The position numbers and the translations under genes were made by a program. Of a stretch of DNA of 11,669 nucleotides, positions 1 to 7,243 are shown one piece after another (within the stretch, counting starts at the first letter, position 1; each line of letters opens with the position of its first letter). The stretch comes from Candidatus Altarchaeales archaeon WOR_SM1_86-2 (lineage in GTDB: Archaea; Altiarchaeota; Altiarchaeia; IMC4; MCBC01): assembly GCA_001723855.1 (NCBI GenBank), contig MCBC01000018.1:1-11669 (forward strand). Direction: 5' to 3'. The notes beneath the pieces are model-generated. The model ran no database searches, was not told where the DNA came from, and worked only from the letters and a program-made list of their open reading frames with translations.

Positions 1-255
1 TATATAACCTCCTCTCCAGTCATTGTCGGGGTTCTGCAGGCAGACAATGTAATATGGATTGTAAGAACGATGACAGGCGCCACAAACCCCATAGACGCAA
101 ACCCTGGGACGATAAGGGGAGATCACGCGCTGCATACGTCCATGAACATTATCCACGCGTCGGACTCATTGAAATCCGCAGAGAGGGAAATATCACTTTT
201 CTTTGATGAAAGCGAAATACTGGATTATGAAAGGGTTGATGCAGTTTGGGTGTGA
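1..255 (+). CDS. ndk: Nucleoside diphosphate kinase, C-terminal part (5' end outside window)
   Basis: This is the last 84 codons of nucleoside diphosphate kinase, which transfers the gamma phosphate from ATP to other nucleoside diphosphates in the cytosol through a phospho-histidine. The frame is open from base 1, so the start lies upstream. The family signature is clear: GATNP...PGTIRGD is the nucleotide-binding stretch, and NIIHASDS contains the active-site histidine, followed by the usual SAEREISLFF segment. The tail ending in DAVWV is a few residues longer than the shortest family members. In many archaea ndk sits in a translation cluster (L7Ae, S28e, L24e, ndk, aIF5B). Here the next gene is instead a membrane protein starting 18 bp downstream on the same strand. 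Identification is secure; upstream regulation cannot be seen. Confidence 0.95.
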   Translation, partial: YITSSPVIVGVLQADNVIWIVRTMTGATNPIDANPGTIRGDHALHTSMNIIHASDSLKSAEREISLFFDESEILDYERVDAVWV

Positions 256-273
256 AAAACAAGGTGAATAAGA

Positions 274-1335
274 GTGAACAAGAGTAACCTTGGCGGGGCG
301 GGAGAAAGAAGAAAAACTGCCGAATATGCAACCTTATGTGAAAGAGTACTCGCGGCGATAATCGATATGATGGTTTTTATGTTATTCGGTTTATTACTCT
401 TCCCTGTATATGTTTTTGTGGACATGGAAATCGAAGAGATACAATTGATAACAGTTTTCCTCATCTTACTATACTTAACATTACTTAATGGACCGGTTGG
501 CAAGGGGCAGACCCTTGGAAAGAGACTGACAAATATAAGATCGGTAACTGAAGATGGTGAAGTTCCATCATTTCTACAAGCATTCTTGAGAACCCTTCTC
601 CTATTCGTTGACGGTTTATTTTTTGGCTTAGTCGGAGCGATCCTGATACACGTGTCAAAGAACAACCAGAGGTTGGGCGATATGTTAGCAAAAACAATTG
701 TGGTTGGATCACAGCAAAAATCTGAAATGCATCTGTGTATCTGGAAATTATTTTATGTATTGGCTGTGATACTATTGCCCTCTATTGGAGTAACCCTTTT
801 GGTGATTTTATCTTCTTTTTCGGGAGAAGGAGTGATTAGTGAAGTTCTATTCTGGTTGATGTTATTTTTTGTTATAATCTTTCAGGTAATCTTTTTGATA
901 AAATTTCGCCAGTTCATAAGAGAGAGGGCGATGGATTGGAAGCGTGGAAAGCACCATGTCATGTTCTTCTTGTTTATGGTTTTGTTGCTCGCCCCAACCT
1001 TATTTGCTTATTCGATAACAGTTGAGGAGATATTCATAGCAATATTTGAGACACTTAGTATGGAAGAATTGGGTGAAGAATCGGGGGGTGCCGCAATGAT
1101 ACAAATCTCATTATTAGCAGTCACAACGGAGTTTTTAAGAACATACACTATAATAAATTTGACCTTGTTATCAATTTTCGCGGGTTTCTTTATAGGAACA
1201 TTACGAACCGATAAACTACCGGATTATATTCTTGAATCAACTGCCTTTGGTATTGTCCTGGCAATAATCTCAACTTTAATATTTTTTGTTGTCTGGGGAG
1301 TAATTGTTTCATTCTTTGGTCCGATGATCGTATAG
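274..1335 (+). CDS. RDD-family multi-pass membrane protein with a C-terminal membrane extension
   Basis: A 353-residue integral membrane protein. Roughly residues 20-150 form an RDD domain: an Arg-rich pre-helix segment (ERVLAAIID), a second long helix, the GQTLGKRL loop, and QRLGDMLAKTIVV at the end, all typical of the family. The rest adds about five hydrophobic segments (around 155-180, 190-212, 228-248, 290-310 and 322-350), giving about eight helices, more than a simple RDD protein. The GTG at 274 was chosen because AAGGTG sits at 262-267, a sensible Shine-Dalgarno distance, and an in-frame stop lies just upstream. It follows ndk by 18 bp, so the two may be co-transcribed, and it ends 9 bp from the convergent aconitase-family gene. 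RDD proteins are proposed to act in transport or as modules fused to other domains. Substrate and role are unknown here. Confidence 0.8.
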   Translation: MNKSNLGGAGERRKTAEYATLCERVLAAIIDMMVFMLFGLLLFPVYVFVDMEIEEIQLITVFLILLYLTLLNGPVGKGQTLGKRLTNIRSVTEDGEVPSFLQAFLRTLLLFVDGLFFGLVGAILIHVSKNNQRLGDMLAKTIVVGSQQKSEMHLCIWKLFYVLAVILLPSIGVTLLVILSSFSGEGVISEVLFWLMLFFVIIFQVIFLIKFRQFIRERAMDWKRGKHHVMFFLFMVLLLAPTLFAYSITVEEIFIAIFETLSMEELGEESGGAAMIQISLLAVTTEFLRTYTIINLTLLSIFAGFFIGTLRTDKLPDYILESTAFGIVLAIISTLIFFVVWGVIVSFFGPMIV

Positions 1336-1344
1336 TTTATAAAC

Positions 1345-2595
1345 TCATAAAAACCCCCTCGGATCGGTAATTTTTCCTTCAACGGCACTCGCCGCAACTG
1401 CCGCGGGGCTTCCAAGGTAAATTTCAGCGTTCGGGTTGCCCATCCTTCCCTTGAAGTTTCTGTTTGCCGTTGAGATAACAACTTCATTATCCGACGGAAC
1501 GCCCTGGTGGGTCCCGACGCAGGGTCCGCATCCTGGGTTTACAACGCACCCCCCGGATTTTATGAAAATTTCAATTAAACCTTCATGCATGGCATCCAGA
1601 AAAACTTTTTTTGATGCAGGTGCAACTATAAGCCGCGATTTTACCTTCTTCCCCCTTAAAATTTCTGCGGCGATTCTTAAATCCTCAAGGCGGCCGTTTG
1701 TGCATGTTCCTATAAATGCCTGGTCTATCCCGATTCCTTCTACATCGGATACCGGTTTTACATTATCCACGGTATGCGGGCAGGCAATCTGCGGCTCTAA
1801 ATCACCTGCATCGAATTCAAATTCTTTCTCATAATCGCCCTCAGAAGTTAAATCTTTTATATGGTCTTTATTTATTCTTTTATCCTTGGAATTAACGTAA
1901 TCCACAACCTTCTGGTCGGGCTCGATTATCCCGTTCTTGGCGCCCATCTCAACCGCCATGTTGGTTATCGTCATCCTTGCGTCAACACTTAATTCTTTTA
2001 TGACGCCGCCGTGGAATTCACACGACTTATAGGTTGCACCGTCCGCCCCCATCTCTTTTATAATCTTCAATATCAGATCCTTTGAATAAACCCCTCCAGG
2101 CAGTTTCCCTGAGATGTTAAATCTGAAGGTCTCCGGGACCCTGAACCACAATTTTTGTGTTTTATAAACTACTGCGGCATCAGTTGAGCCGATCCCCGTG
2201 GAAAATGCCCCCAGTGCGCCGTAAGTGCAGGTATGCGAATCCGAGCCGACAATAACCCCCCACGGAAGAACATGCTCCTCCGCCATAACCTGGTGGCAAA
2301 CCCCGCAGCCGATCTCATAGAGTATGATCCCGTGTTTTTTAGCAAACTCCCGCATCAGTTTATGCAGCGCTGAAACTCCCTGGCTTGGAGAAGGAGCGCT
2401 GTGGTCTATCACGAAAGCGATTTTTTTTGGCTCGGCAACCGACGGATTTGAGAACTGATTGAACCTGTTTATTGCAAGAGGGGTTGTGCCGTCCTGCCCC
2501 ATTATAAAATCCACGTTCCCTGCAACTATTTCACCGGCATTAACTTCCCTTCCGACATTCCTGCCGAATATTTTTTCAACTAAAGTCCCCGCCAT
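1345..2595 (-). CDS. leuC: 3-isopropylmalate dehydratase / homoaconitase-type large subunit (aconitase superfamily)
   Basis: A 416-residue archaeal-type large subunit of the isopropylmalate isomerase/homoaconitase family, which isomerises hydroxy-acids (leucine biosynthesis, or 2-oxosuberate/lysine-type pathways) with a 4Fe-4S cluster. The cluster ligands are visible: Cys298 in GTCTNGR, and Cys356 and Cys359 in GCGPC. Also present are the GSDSHT motif (about 117-122), GAFSTGIGSTDAA (129-141), and the C-terminal YLGSPAAVAASAVEGKITDP that marks this subfamily. Length matches the family. The small (swivel) subunit, which carries the loop deciding substrate choice, is not in the window, so leuC and hacA cannot be told apart. 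It is the last gene of a csl4-rpo11-leuC run, starting 3 bp after the rpo11 stop. Co-transcription with information-processing genes is inferred from spacing. Confidence 0.9.
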   Translation of the reverse strand: MAGTLVEKIFGRNVGREVNAGEIVAGNVDFIMGQDGTTPLAINRFNQFSNPSVAEPKKIAFVIDHSAPSPSQGVSALHKLMREFAKKHGIILYEIGCGVCHQVMAEEHVLPWGVIVGSDSHTCTYGALGAFSTGIGSTDAAVVYKTQKLWFRVPETFRFNISGKLPGGVYSKDLILKIIKEMGADGATYKSCEFHGGVIKELSVDARMTITNMAVEMGAKNGIIEPDQKVVDYVNSKDKRINKDHIKDLTSEGDYEKEFEFDAGDLEPQIACPHTVDNVKPVSDVEGIGIDQAFIGTCTNGRLEDLRIAAEILRGKKVKSRLIVAPASKKVFLDAMHEGLIEIFIKSGGCVVNPGCGPCVGTHQGVPSDNEVVISTANRNFKGRMGNPNAEIYLGSPAAVAASAVEGKITDPRGFL

Positions 2596-2598
2596 TCT

Positions 2599-2859
2599 TT
2601 ATTTCTTGAGTTCCTTCATCAGCAATTCCTCAAACTCCCCCCAGTCTTTCCTAACGATCCCGGAAGCCTTCTTTAATTCTTTGGCGGCATCATTTGCCTC
2701 AACCCCCAGCCTGTGGCCGTGTATCAAAGGGTGGGGGCCATATGTATAGGCGTCAATCTCCCTCTCTGCCAAAACCGCCCTTAAAACCTCCGGCAACTCT
2801 TTATTTTCAAACTCAAATTCCACCCTGTTTTTCTTTTTTTCTATTACTTTGATTTCCAT
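2599..2859 (-). CDS. rpo11: DNA-directed RNA polymerase subunit Rpo11 (RpoL, Rpb11-like)
   Basis: An 86-residue protein matching archaeal Rpo11/RpoL, which pairs with Rpo3 to form the alpha-like assembly platform of the RNA polymerase. It opens with MEIKVIEKKKNRVEFEFE, a beta strand typical of the family. The diagnostic segment follows: an LPEVLRAVL helix, then a short strand into TYGPHPLIHGHRLGVE, where HPL and the basic turn are conserved. A long C-terminal amphipathic helix completes it, and this helix makes the dimer with Rpo3. Length is normal for the family. It starts 2 bp after the csl4 stop and is followed 3 bp later by the aconitase-family gene, so translation is probably coupled. 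Csl4 next to Rpo11 is a recurrent archaeal arrangement; Rpo3 is not in the window. Confidence 0.88.
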   Translation of the reverse strand: MEIKVIEKKKNRVEFEFENKELPEVLRAVLAEREIDAYTYGPHPLIHGHRLGVEANDAAKELKKASGIVRKDWGEFEELLMKELKK

Positions 2860-2861
2860 TT

Positions 2862-3449
2862 TTAGATTTCAGTTATAACGCCATAGTCCTGAGTGATCTT
2901 ACGATACTCCTTATTCTTGCAGAACGTACATTCTAAATTATTTTTCGGCTTTCTTCCCCCCTCTGTTTCGATGTTTTTCTCGATTTTAACCAGCGTGTGC
3001 CTGCATTTCTTGCAGAATGCTTTGACCACCCCGAGATTTCCTTCCTTGGTGGTCAAATCAACAAGATCCGGCTCCATTTTCGTAATCCTTCCTCTTACTA
3101 TGTCCCCGATGCCGAAGGCATCTTCCGGCTTCTCTATATACCCGTTTGATATCTGTGAAACGTGAATGCCGGTTCTAACATCAATATCTCTTTTAAAACC
3201 CTTAATTTTCGTGACAATAACGCTTACGATTGTCGGGCGAACAGCCATAACATAACCGAAAACAGTTTGTCCAACCTTTAGTTCAACGGGGATCTTCCCA
3301 TCGATCCTCGCCGTATGATTCTTTTTATCTAAAACAAGTTTTCCGATATTTGCGGCATATATCTTCCCGTCCGCAACATAGGTGCCTTCACCGGGCATGA
3401 ACTCCTCCATGGTCCCTATGTAATCCCCGATCATTTTAATTTCTTCCAT
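2862..3449 (-). CDS. csl4: Exosome RNA-binding subunit Csl4
   Basis: A 195-residue homologue of archaeal Csl4, a cap subunit of the RNA exosome that helps bring RNA to the Rrp41/Rrp42 ring. The N-terminal domain holds the family's EEFMPGEGTYVADGKIYAA stretch (about 15-33). An S1-type RNA-binding domain follows (about 60-140, with VGQTVFGYVMAV, the GIHVSQIS turn and GDIVRGRITKM). The C-terminus is a zinc ribbon with two CxxC pairs, Cys146/Cys149 and Cys174/Cys177. The first ATG at 3449 lies near the transcription start predicted from the TATA-like element at about 3466-3478. A second ATG at 3434 is also possible and would give a short leader; neither has a clear Shine-Dalgarno sequence. It heads the csl4-rpo11-leuC operon and is divergent from the deacetylase-fold gene. 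Confidence 0.93.
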   Translation of the reverse strand: MEEIKMIGDYIGTMEEFMPGEGTYVADGKIYAANIGKLVLDKKNHTARIDGKIPVELKVGQTVFGYVMAVRPTIVSVIVTKIKGFKRDIDVRTGIHVSQISNGYIEKPEDAFGIGDIVRGRITKMEPDLVDLTTKEGNLGVVKAFCKKCRHTLVKIEKNIETEGGRKPKNNLECTFCKNKEYRKITQDYGVITEI

Positions 3450-3465
3450 TTTGTTAACGATTACT

Positions 3466-3480
3466 TTTTTTATAATAAAA
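3466..3480. promoter_or_regulatory. TATA-type element shared by the divergent csl4 and deacetylase-fold genes
   Basis: Only 51 bp separate the two divergent genes. The stretch TTTTTTATAATAAAA lies about 27 bp before the plus-strand ATG at 3501. It also lies at a similar distance from the minus-strand csl4 start region. Either direction could use it as a TATA box giving leaderless or very short-leader mRNA. This is read from the sequence; actual start sites are not known. Confidence 0.5.
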
Positions 3481-3500
3481 ACAATTAAGAGATAATAAAG

Positions 3501-4535
3501 ATGAGCACTGCTTTAATCTACCATAAAGATTATTTAAACCATAAATATCCGTATAATCACCCGGAGCGAAGTGAACGCCTCTCCTACACCATGGATTTTT
3601 TAAAGAAGACCGGAATTCTCGAAAAGGTGGATTTGCTGACGCCAGATTCCGCGACTGAAGAGGATCTGCTGAGAGTCCACACCCCAGAGCACGTGGGTTA
3701 TATAAAGGATTTGTGCGAAAAAGGCGGCGGTTCCGTGGACCTTGACACTTATGCCAGCCCGGATACGTATAACCTTGCAAAACTTGCAGCCGGAGGGGTA
3801 ATGCTCGCCGGGGATTATGCAGTAGGTAAAGAAGGCAATTCGTTTGCGCTTGTACGCCCGCCCGGGCACCACGCTTACAAGAATAAAGCAGGAGGGTTTT
3901 GCTATTTCAATAATGTTGCAGTAATGATAAAATATGTGATGGAAAAATATCCCCTCAATCGGGTATTCCTGCTCGATTGGGATGCGCACGCGTTTAATGG
4001 AACCGCGGATATATTCTACTCCACCCCAGGAGTTCTGAATGTCTCCATTCACCAGGACCCTCGCTCGTTTTATCCCGGAACCGGGTTTATGCGCCAGATC
4101 GGGGAGGGTGCCGGCAGGGGATATACGGTAAACATTCCCGTTCCCTCAGGTACCAAAGATGCTGATTACATGCACATTTTGAACGAATTCGTCATTCCCC
4201 TCGCATACGGCTATAAACCGGATCTTATTGTCATCTCCACCGGGCAGGATTCGCACAGGGATGATCTCATCTCAGGGCTTCAACTGACGGAGGAGGGTTA
4301 TGGGGCTATGACATCCGTGTTAAAAAAAGCGGCAGAGGAACTGTGCGGCAAAAGGCTGGTTGTTGAGTTGGAGGGTGGCTATAATCTGGAAGCACTTGCA
4401 AGATCAAATTATGAGATACTGAGTGCACTGCTCGGTATTTCAGGGTTCAAAATGGATTTCGGGGGAATCAGGGATTCAACATACAAAATCACAGAAGAAC
4501 TCAGAGATACTTTTTCTTCTTATCACAGGATATGA
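3501..4535 (+). CDS. Histone deacetylase superfamily (arginase/deacetylase fold) hydrolase
   Basis: A 344-residue zinc amidohydrolase of the HDAC/acetoin-utilisation/acetylpolyamine deacetylase superfamily. Visible landmarks are NHPERSERL near the N-terminus, RPPGHHA with the His123-His124 pair, GGFCYFNN, DWDAH (zinc ligands Asp161 and His163), the third ligand Asp250 in STGQDSHRDD, and the catalytic tyrosine Tyr294 in EGGYNLE. All groups needed for catalysis are present. The usual DxDxHHGNGT motif reads DWDAHAFNGT, so the second His and the Gly are replaced. GFD before the last ligand reads GQD. The ATG at 3501 suits a leaderless transcript from the TATA element about 27 bp upstream. It ends 5 bp from a convergent membrane-protein gene. 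The substrate cannot be told: small acetylated amines and acetyl-lysine proteins are both possible. Confidence 0.88.
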   Translation: MSTALIYHKDYLNHKYPYNHPERSERLSYTMDFLKKTGILEKVDLLTPDSATEEDLLRVHTPEHVGYIKDLCEKGGGSVDLDTYASPDTYNLAKLAAGGVMLAGDYAVGKEGNSFALVRPPGHHAYKNKAGGFCYFNNVAVMIKYVMEKYPLNRVFLLDWDAHAFNGTADIFYSTPGVLNVSIHQDPRSFYPGTGFMRQIGEGAGRGYTVNIPVPSGTKDADYMHILNEFVIPLAYGYKPDLIVISTGQDSHRDDLISGLQLTEEGYGAMTSVLKKAAEELCGKRLVVELEGGYNLEALARSNYEILSALLGISGFKMDFGGIRDSTYKITEELRDTFSSYHRI

Positions 4536-4540
4536 AAAGA

Positions 4541-4924
4541 TTATTTCACTCTGCTCCCTGCAACATATCCTACTGCAATACTTATTATGGGGATTATTAA
4601 ATATCTCATCCCGATCTGCGCAAAATAGGCTCCGATGCTCATTTCCGACATGGGTAAAAGAACGACCAGATCCAATATTATATTTATTGCAAACCATGCC
4701 AAACCGACCGTAATTCCTTCATAAAGATGGTTTTTCTCAATTTTTTTGAAATAAAGTACGAGTAACGATGCTCCGAAAGCAGAGCCGACAACTATCATTA
4801 TTGATTTAAAAAGAAAAATATCTATCAACAATTGCCCTTCCCTGGAATAGAACAACATAGAGATCACAAACGGGATGAGCCATGTCAGAAAACCGAATAA
4901 CGATATTCTTAGGTATTTGTTCAT
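4541..4924 (-). CDS. Small four-helix membrane protein of unknown function
   Basis: A hydrophobic protein of 127 residues starting MNKYLRISLFG. The frame is open further up (ATG at 4960, 139 residues), but that start lies inside the lipoprotein gene and adds a polar stretch. The ATG at 4924 falls 5 bp after the lipoprotein stop and is preferred. Four membrane segments are visible: LFGFLTWLIPFVISMLF, FLFKSIMIVVGSAFGASLLVLYF, EGITVGLAWFAINIILDLVVLL and MRYLIIPIISIAVGYVAG. A short basic loop, KKIEKNHLYEG, joins the second and third. The layout resembles small uncharacterised membrane families seen across archaea and bacteria, but I do not recognise the family with confidence. It is almost certainly co-transcribed with the cysteine-rich lipoprotein. 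Confidence 0.7.
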   Translation of the reverse strand: MNKYLRISLFGFLTWLIPFVISMLFYSREGQLLIDIFLFKSIMIVVGSAFGASLLVLYFKKIEKNHLYEGITVGLAWFAINIILDLVVLLPMSEMSIGAYFAQIGMRYLIIPIISIAVGYVAGSRVK

Positions 4925-4929
4925 CTTTT

Positions 4930-6741
4930 TTAAATTTCGGGAGGCATCAATCCTGTGCACCTCCAGTTTATCTCCGCCTCACCTGTTACAACATTGACGA
5001 CGCACGCGGGATTGCATAAAGGGTTTTCAGTGAAGGGATCAAGGTCGATCCACCAGGTTCCCGTGTAATTGTTGCACATATAGTCGGCGGTTAGGATGCC
5101 TTCTTCAACACACATGCTTGCGTCCGCTATCTTTAACGCTTCAGATAAATTCATGCCTTCCCCTGTTTTTGCAGTACATACCTCGGCTCCGGTATCATTT
5201 TCGGGGGGCAGCGCTCCTGTACACCTCCAGTTTATCTCCGCCTCACCTGTTACAGCATTTACGACACACGCGGGGTTGCATCCCGGTTCTTCAATATCCA
5301 GATCTATCCACCACGTGCCGGTATGGTTATTGCACGTGTAGGTATCCTTGAGTCTGTCACCGCATTCGCTATTTACGGCGATTTGTTTAGCCTCACCTAA
5401 ACCCATACCGCTGCACGAGGATCCGTTACCGGCATCTTCCGTCCACACGACCTGACATTTATTGTCTATACAAGCGCAACGTCCGTAACCGCAGTCCATA
5501 GTCCCTGATCTACACTCCAGTGTACATGCTACGCTCTCACAATACGGAGCCTGATCTTTATAAACGCATTTACTCGGGTGGCAGCAGGTAGCCGGGACGC
5601 ATTCATCATCTGCGGCACAAAGGCTTATTTCTTCCGTAAATGTTCTGCTGTCCGGTGTTCTGCATTGGCGCGGATAACTTTCCATTATGGGGTAACCGGC
5701 TCTGACACAATCATCAAAACTGTTTATTTCCGGTACGCATGTACTGCCGTCAAAACATTTTCCTTCACCGCAATCACAAATTTTTACTTCATGGCTGTTT
5801 TCCGGGGAACACCCGCATGCCCCGATTGTACAGGTATTTGGGAAATCGCCAACCGACTTACAGCACAATCCAGTTCTAACAGTTCCACCTGAATCTATAC
5901 AAGCCTGTTCTTTTGATAATACTCCCGTGCATCTCCAGTTTATCTTTGCTTCTCTTGTTTCAACATTAACAACACAAGCAGGATTACACCCTTCCTTCTC
6001 CATATCTAAATCAATCCAATAAGTTCCTGTATCATCATTACATACATAAGTTTCTTTGAGTCTATCGCCGCATTCACTTTTTTTGGCAATAGATTTAGCG
6101 TCTGAGATAGTTAATATGAATATATCCTCTCCTTTTTTATATTGGCAATTATCTTCTGTAAATGTTGGACCTCCTGGTACCGCGCATCGAGGAGGATAAC
6201 TTTCCATTACAGGATGACCTGCTTCCACACATTCTTCAAAACTTTCTATTTCTTCCTCAAAAACCCCCTCACATTTGCCGTTTACGCATTTACATGAATC
6301 CGGTGCTGAACAAAAGCACTCCCCACCGGTCCCTGAGGGGGGATTATCTTTGTTGTAACAACCGCAATTACAATCCCCTGTTTCGCCAAAAACAACACAG
6401 TCATCATCCGTGGCACAATCCTTGGTTCCCTCCGGTACGGTTTCCGGATAGCAATAGCAGTTACATTGCCCCTCGTTCCCGCAATGCCTGGAATTTTCAA
6501 TGAGACAGGAGCCAAGGTTAACGTATGACGGTTTTGCTTCTGTCGGCCATTTGCAGTCGCCCTTCTCATACCCCGCTTTACTGCATGCGGACTGGCAGTC
6601 ATCAGGGGAAGAGAAATCAGCTTTGGGTTTCTCTGTTTCCGGACCTATACAGCCCGAAATCAAAATTGCCGGGATTATAACCGAAACCAGGATTAATGTA
6701 AAATGCTTTAACCCCGCATTTACATCCGGATGAAGTCTCAT
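4930..6741 (-). CDS. Large cysteine-rich surface lipoprotein with triplicated domain
   Basis: A 603-residue secreted protein. Residues 10-31 form a signal peptide ending in the lipobox ILISGC, so Cys31 is the probable lipid-anchored residue and the mature protein would sit on the outer face of the membrane. I count about 60 cysteines, many in CxC or CC pairs, suggesting dense disulfides or metal binding. One roughly 63-residue domain occurs three times (about 211-273, 447-509 and 531-597). It has an A-x-x-IA-x-x-SEC start, T-Y-x-C-N, TGTxWIDLD, CNPACVVN and INWRCTG. A second motif (S-F-x-x-CV-x-AG-x-P-x-MESYP) occurs at about 167-196 and 341-370. The domain's helix followed by a strand pair ending in a VxxxTxEAxI turn recalls PepSY-type modules, but this is inference. 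Related cysteine-rich repeats occur in other archaeal envelope proteins. Function is unknown. Confidence 0.85.
   Translation of the reverse strand: MRLHPDVNAGLKHFTLILVSVIIPAILISGCIGPETEKPKADFSSPDDCQSACSKAGYEKGDCKWPTEAKPSYVNLGSCLIENSRHCGNEGQCNCYCYPETVPEGTKDCATDDDCVVFGETGDCNCGCYNKDNPPSGTGGECFCSAPDSCKCVNGKCEGVFEEEIESFEECVEAGHPVMESYPPRCAVPGGPTFTEDNCQYKKGEDIFILTISDAKSIAKKSECGDRLKETYVCNDDTGTYWIDLDMEKEGCNPACVVNVETREAKINWRCTGVLSKEQACIDSGGTVRTGLCCKSVGDFPNTCTIGACGCSPENSHEVKICDCGEGKCFDGSTCVPEINSFDDCVRAGYPIMESYPRQCRTPDSRTFTEEISLCAADDECVPATCCHPSKCVYKDQAPYCESVACTLECRSGTMDCGYGRCACIDNKCQVVWTEDAGNGSSCSGMGLGEAKQIAVNSECGDRLKDTYTCNNHTGTWWIDLDIEEPGCNPACVVNAVTGEAEINWRCTGALPPENDTGAEVCTAKTGEGMNLSEALKIADASMCVEEGILTADYMCNNYTGTWWIDLDPFTENPLCNPACVVNVVTGEAEINWRCTGLMPPEI
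4950..5300 (-). repeat. Internal DNA-level tandem duplication in the lipoprotein gene
   Basis: The stretches beginning near 4955 and near 5218 are nearly the same at the nucleotide level over about 60 bp (CTCCAGTTTATCTCCGCCTC and what follows), about 263 bp apart. They encode the ends of the second and third copies of the protein repeat. The first protein copy, ending near 5926, keeps the same order but has drifted further and is AT-richer. The two C-terminal copies are therefore the younger pair or are kept alike by gene conversion. Confidence 0.7.
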
Positions 6742-6799
6742 TTTTATTCGATTTTAAAATAGATTAATATTATTACGGATTACAAAAATAAAAAAACAT

Positions 6800-6940
6800 A
6801 GTTACGAATTGATTCGCAGTTATTTTCAAGGACAAAACGATCATCAGGTCAAACACAAGGCTTCCGAGAAAATGCAGCAGGAAACTCATTTCCTTATTCT
6901 AAGTTTTCCGTGCTGAAAAACGCAAAAATTATTTGATAAT
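6800..6940 (-). pseudogene. Decayed C-terminal copy of the neighbouring CPBP protease gene
   Basis: Read on the minus strand, about 6835-6887 encodes MSFLLHFLGSLVFDLMI. This is almost identical to the C-terminus of the intact CPBP protein (FLIHFLGSLVFDLMI, about 7350-7400). The DNA is also alike: 6839-6876 and 7351-7388 differ at only a few bases. Just upstream, in another frame, CVFQHGKLRIRK aligns with the intact YVFAWVDLRSK, so the copy contains a frameshift. It runs on for about 20 unrelated residues before a stop. Nothing of the N-terminal two thirds is recognisable. The DUF433 gene now lies between remnant and intact copy. This looks like the tail of an old tandem duplication. Confidence 0.7.
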
Positions 6941-6968
6941 TTATCCTGATGTTCCATTAAAATTTTTT

Positions 6969-7205
6969 CTAACTGACCTTAAAAACCTGCTCTTCACTTA
7001 CCAATTCAGTCGCATGCAGCAGAACTGCCTGAATGTCTTCTGGCTCAAGTTCCGGGTAATCCTCAAGCAACTCCTGGGTTGTTACTCCGCCAGCGAGAGC
7101 CTTCAGGATTTGTTCTACCGTGATTCTCAACCCCCTGATTGTTGGTTTACCAACCATTACTTCCGGGTTAGTGGTGATCCTGTCCAATAAATTTTTGTTT
7201 TTCAT
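6969..7205 (-). CDS. DUF433-family small protein, antitoxin-like
   Basis: A 78-residue protein with the full DUF433 pattern: LLDRITTNPEVMVGKPTIRG, then LRITVEQILKALAGG, then TTQELLEDYPELEPEDIQAVLLHA. The family is a winged-helix-like DNA-binding fold, and many members are antitoxins of toxin-antitoxin pairs with a PIN-like (DUF5615-type) partner encoded next to them. No partner is visible here: the 227 bp downstream hold only the CPBP remnant, and the upstream neighbour is the CPBP gene. It may be an orphan antitoxin or a regulator. The ATG at 7205 follows a TATATA stretch at about 7217-7224, rather close for a TATA box, so the true promoter may lie further up among the hairpins at 7244-7301. 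Confidence 0.82.
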   Translation of the reverse strand: MKNKNLLDRITTNPEVMVGKPTIRGLRITVEQILKALAGGVTTQELLEDYPELEPEDIQAVLLHATELVSEEQVFKVS

Positions 7206-7243
7206 TGTGAATACAAACTATATATCTCTCTTTTTGGTAAGGC

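Noticed and set aside
225..712. Minus-strand open frames opposite the RDD gene
   Set aside because: Low-complexity shadows of a clear membrane-protein gene; no recognisable domain.
3600..4052. Minus-strand frame opposite the deacetylase-fold gene
   Set aside because: The plus strand carries conserved catalytic motifs across the same bases; the antisense product has no family features.
6884..6956. 23-codon minus-strand frame ending in an ATGA overlap, as a possible toxin partner of DUF433
   Set aside because: Its end aligns with the CPBP protein (VFxxxxLRxxK), so it is better explained as part of the frameshifted CPBP remnant.
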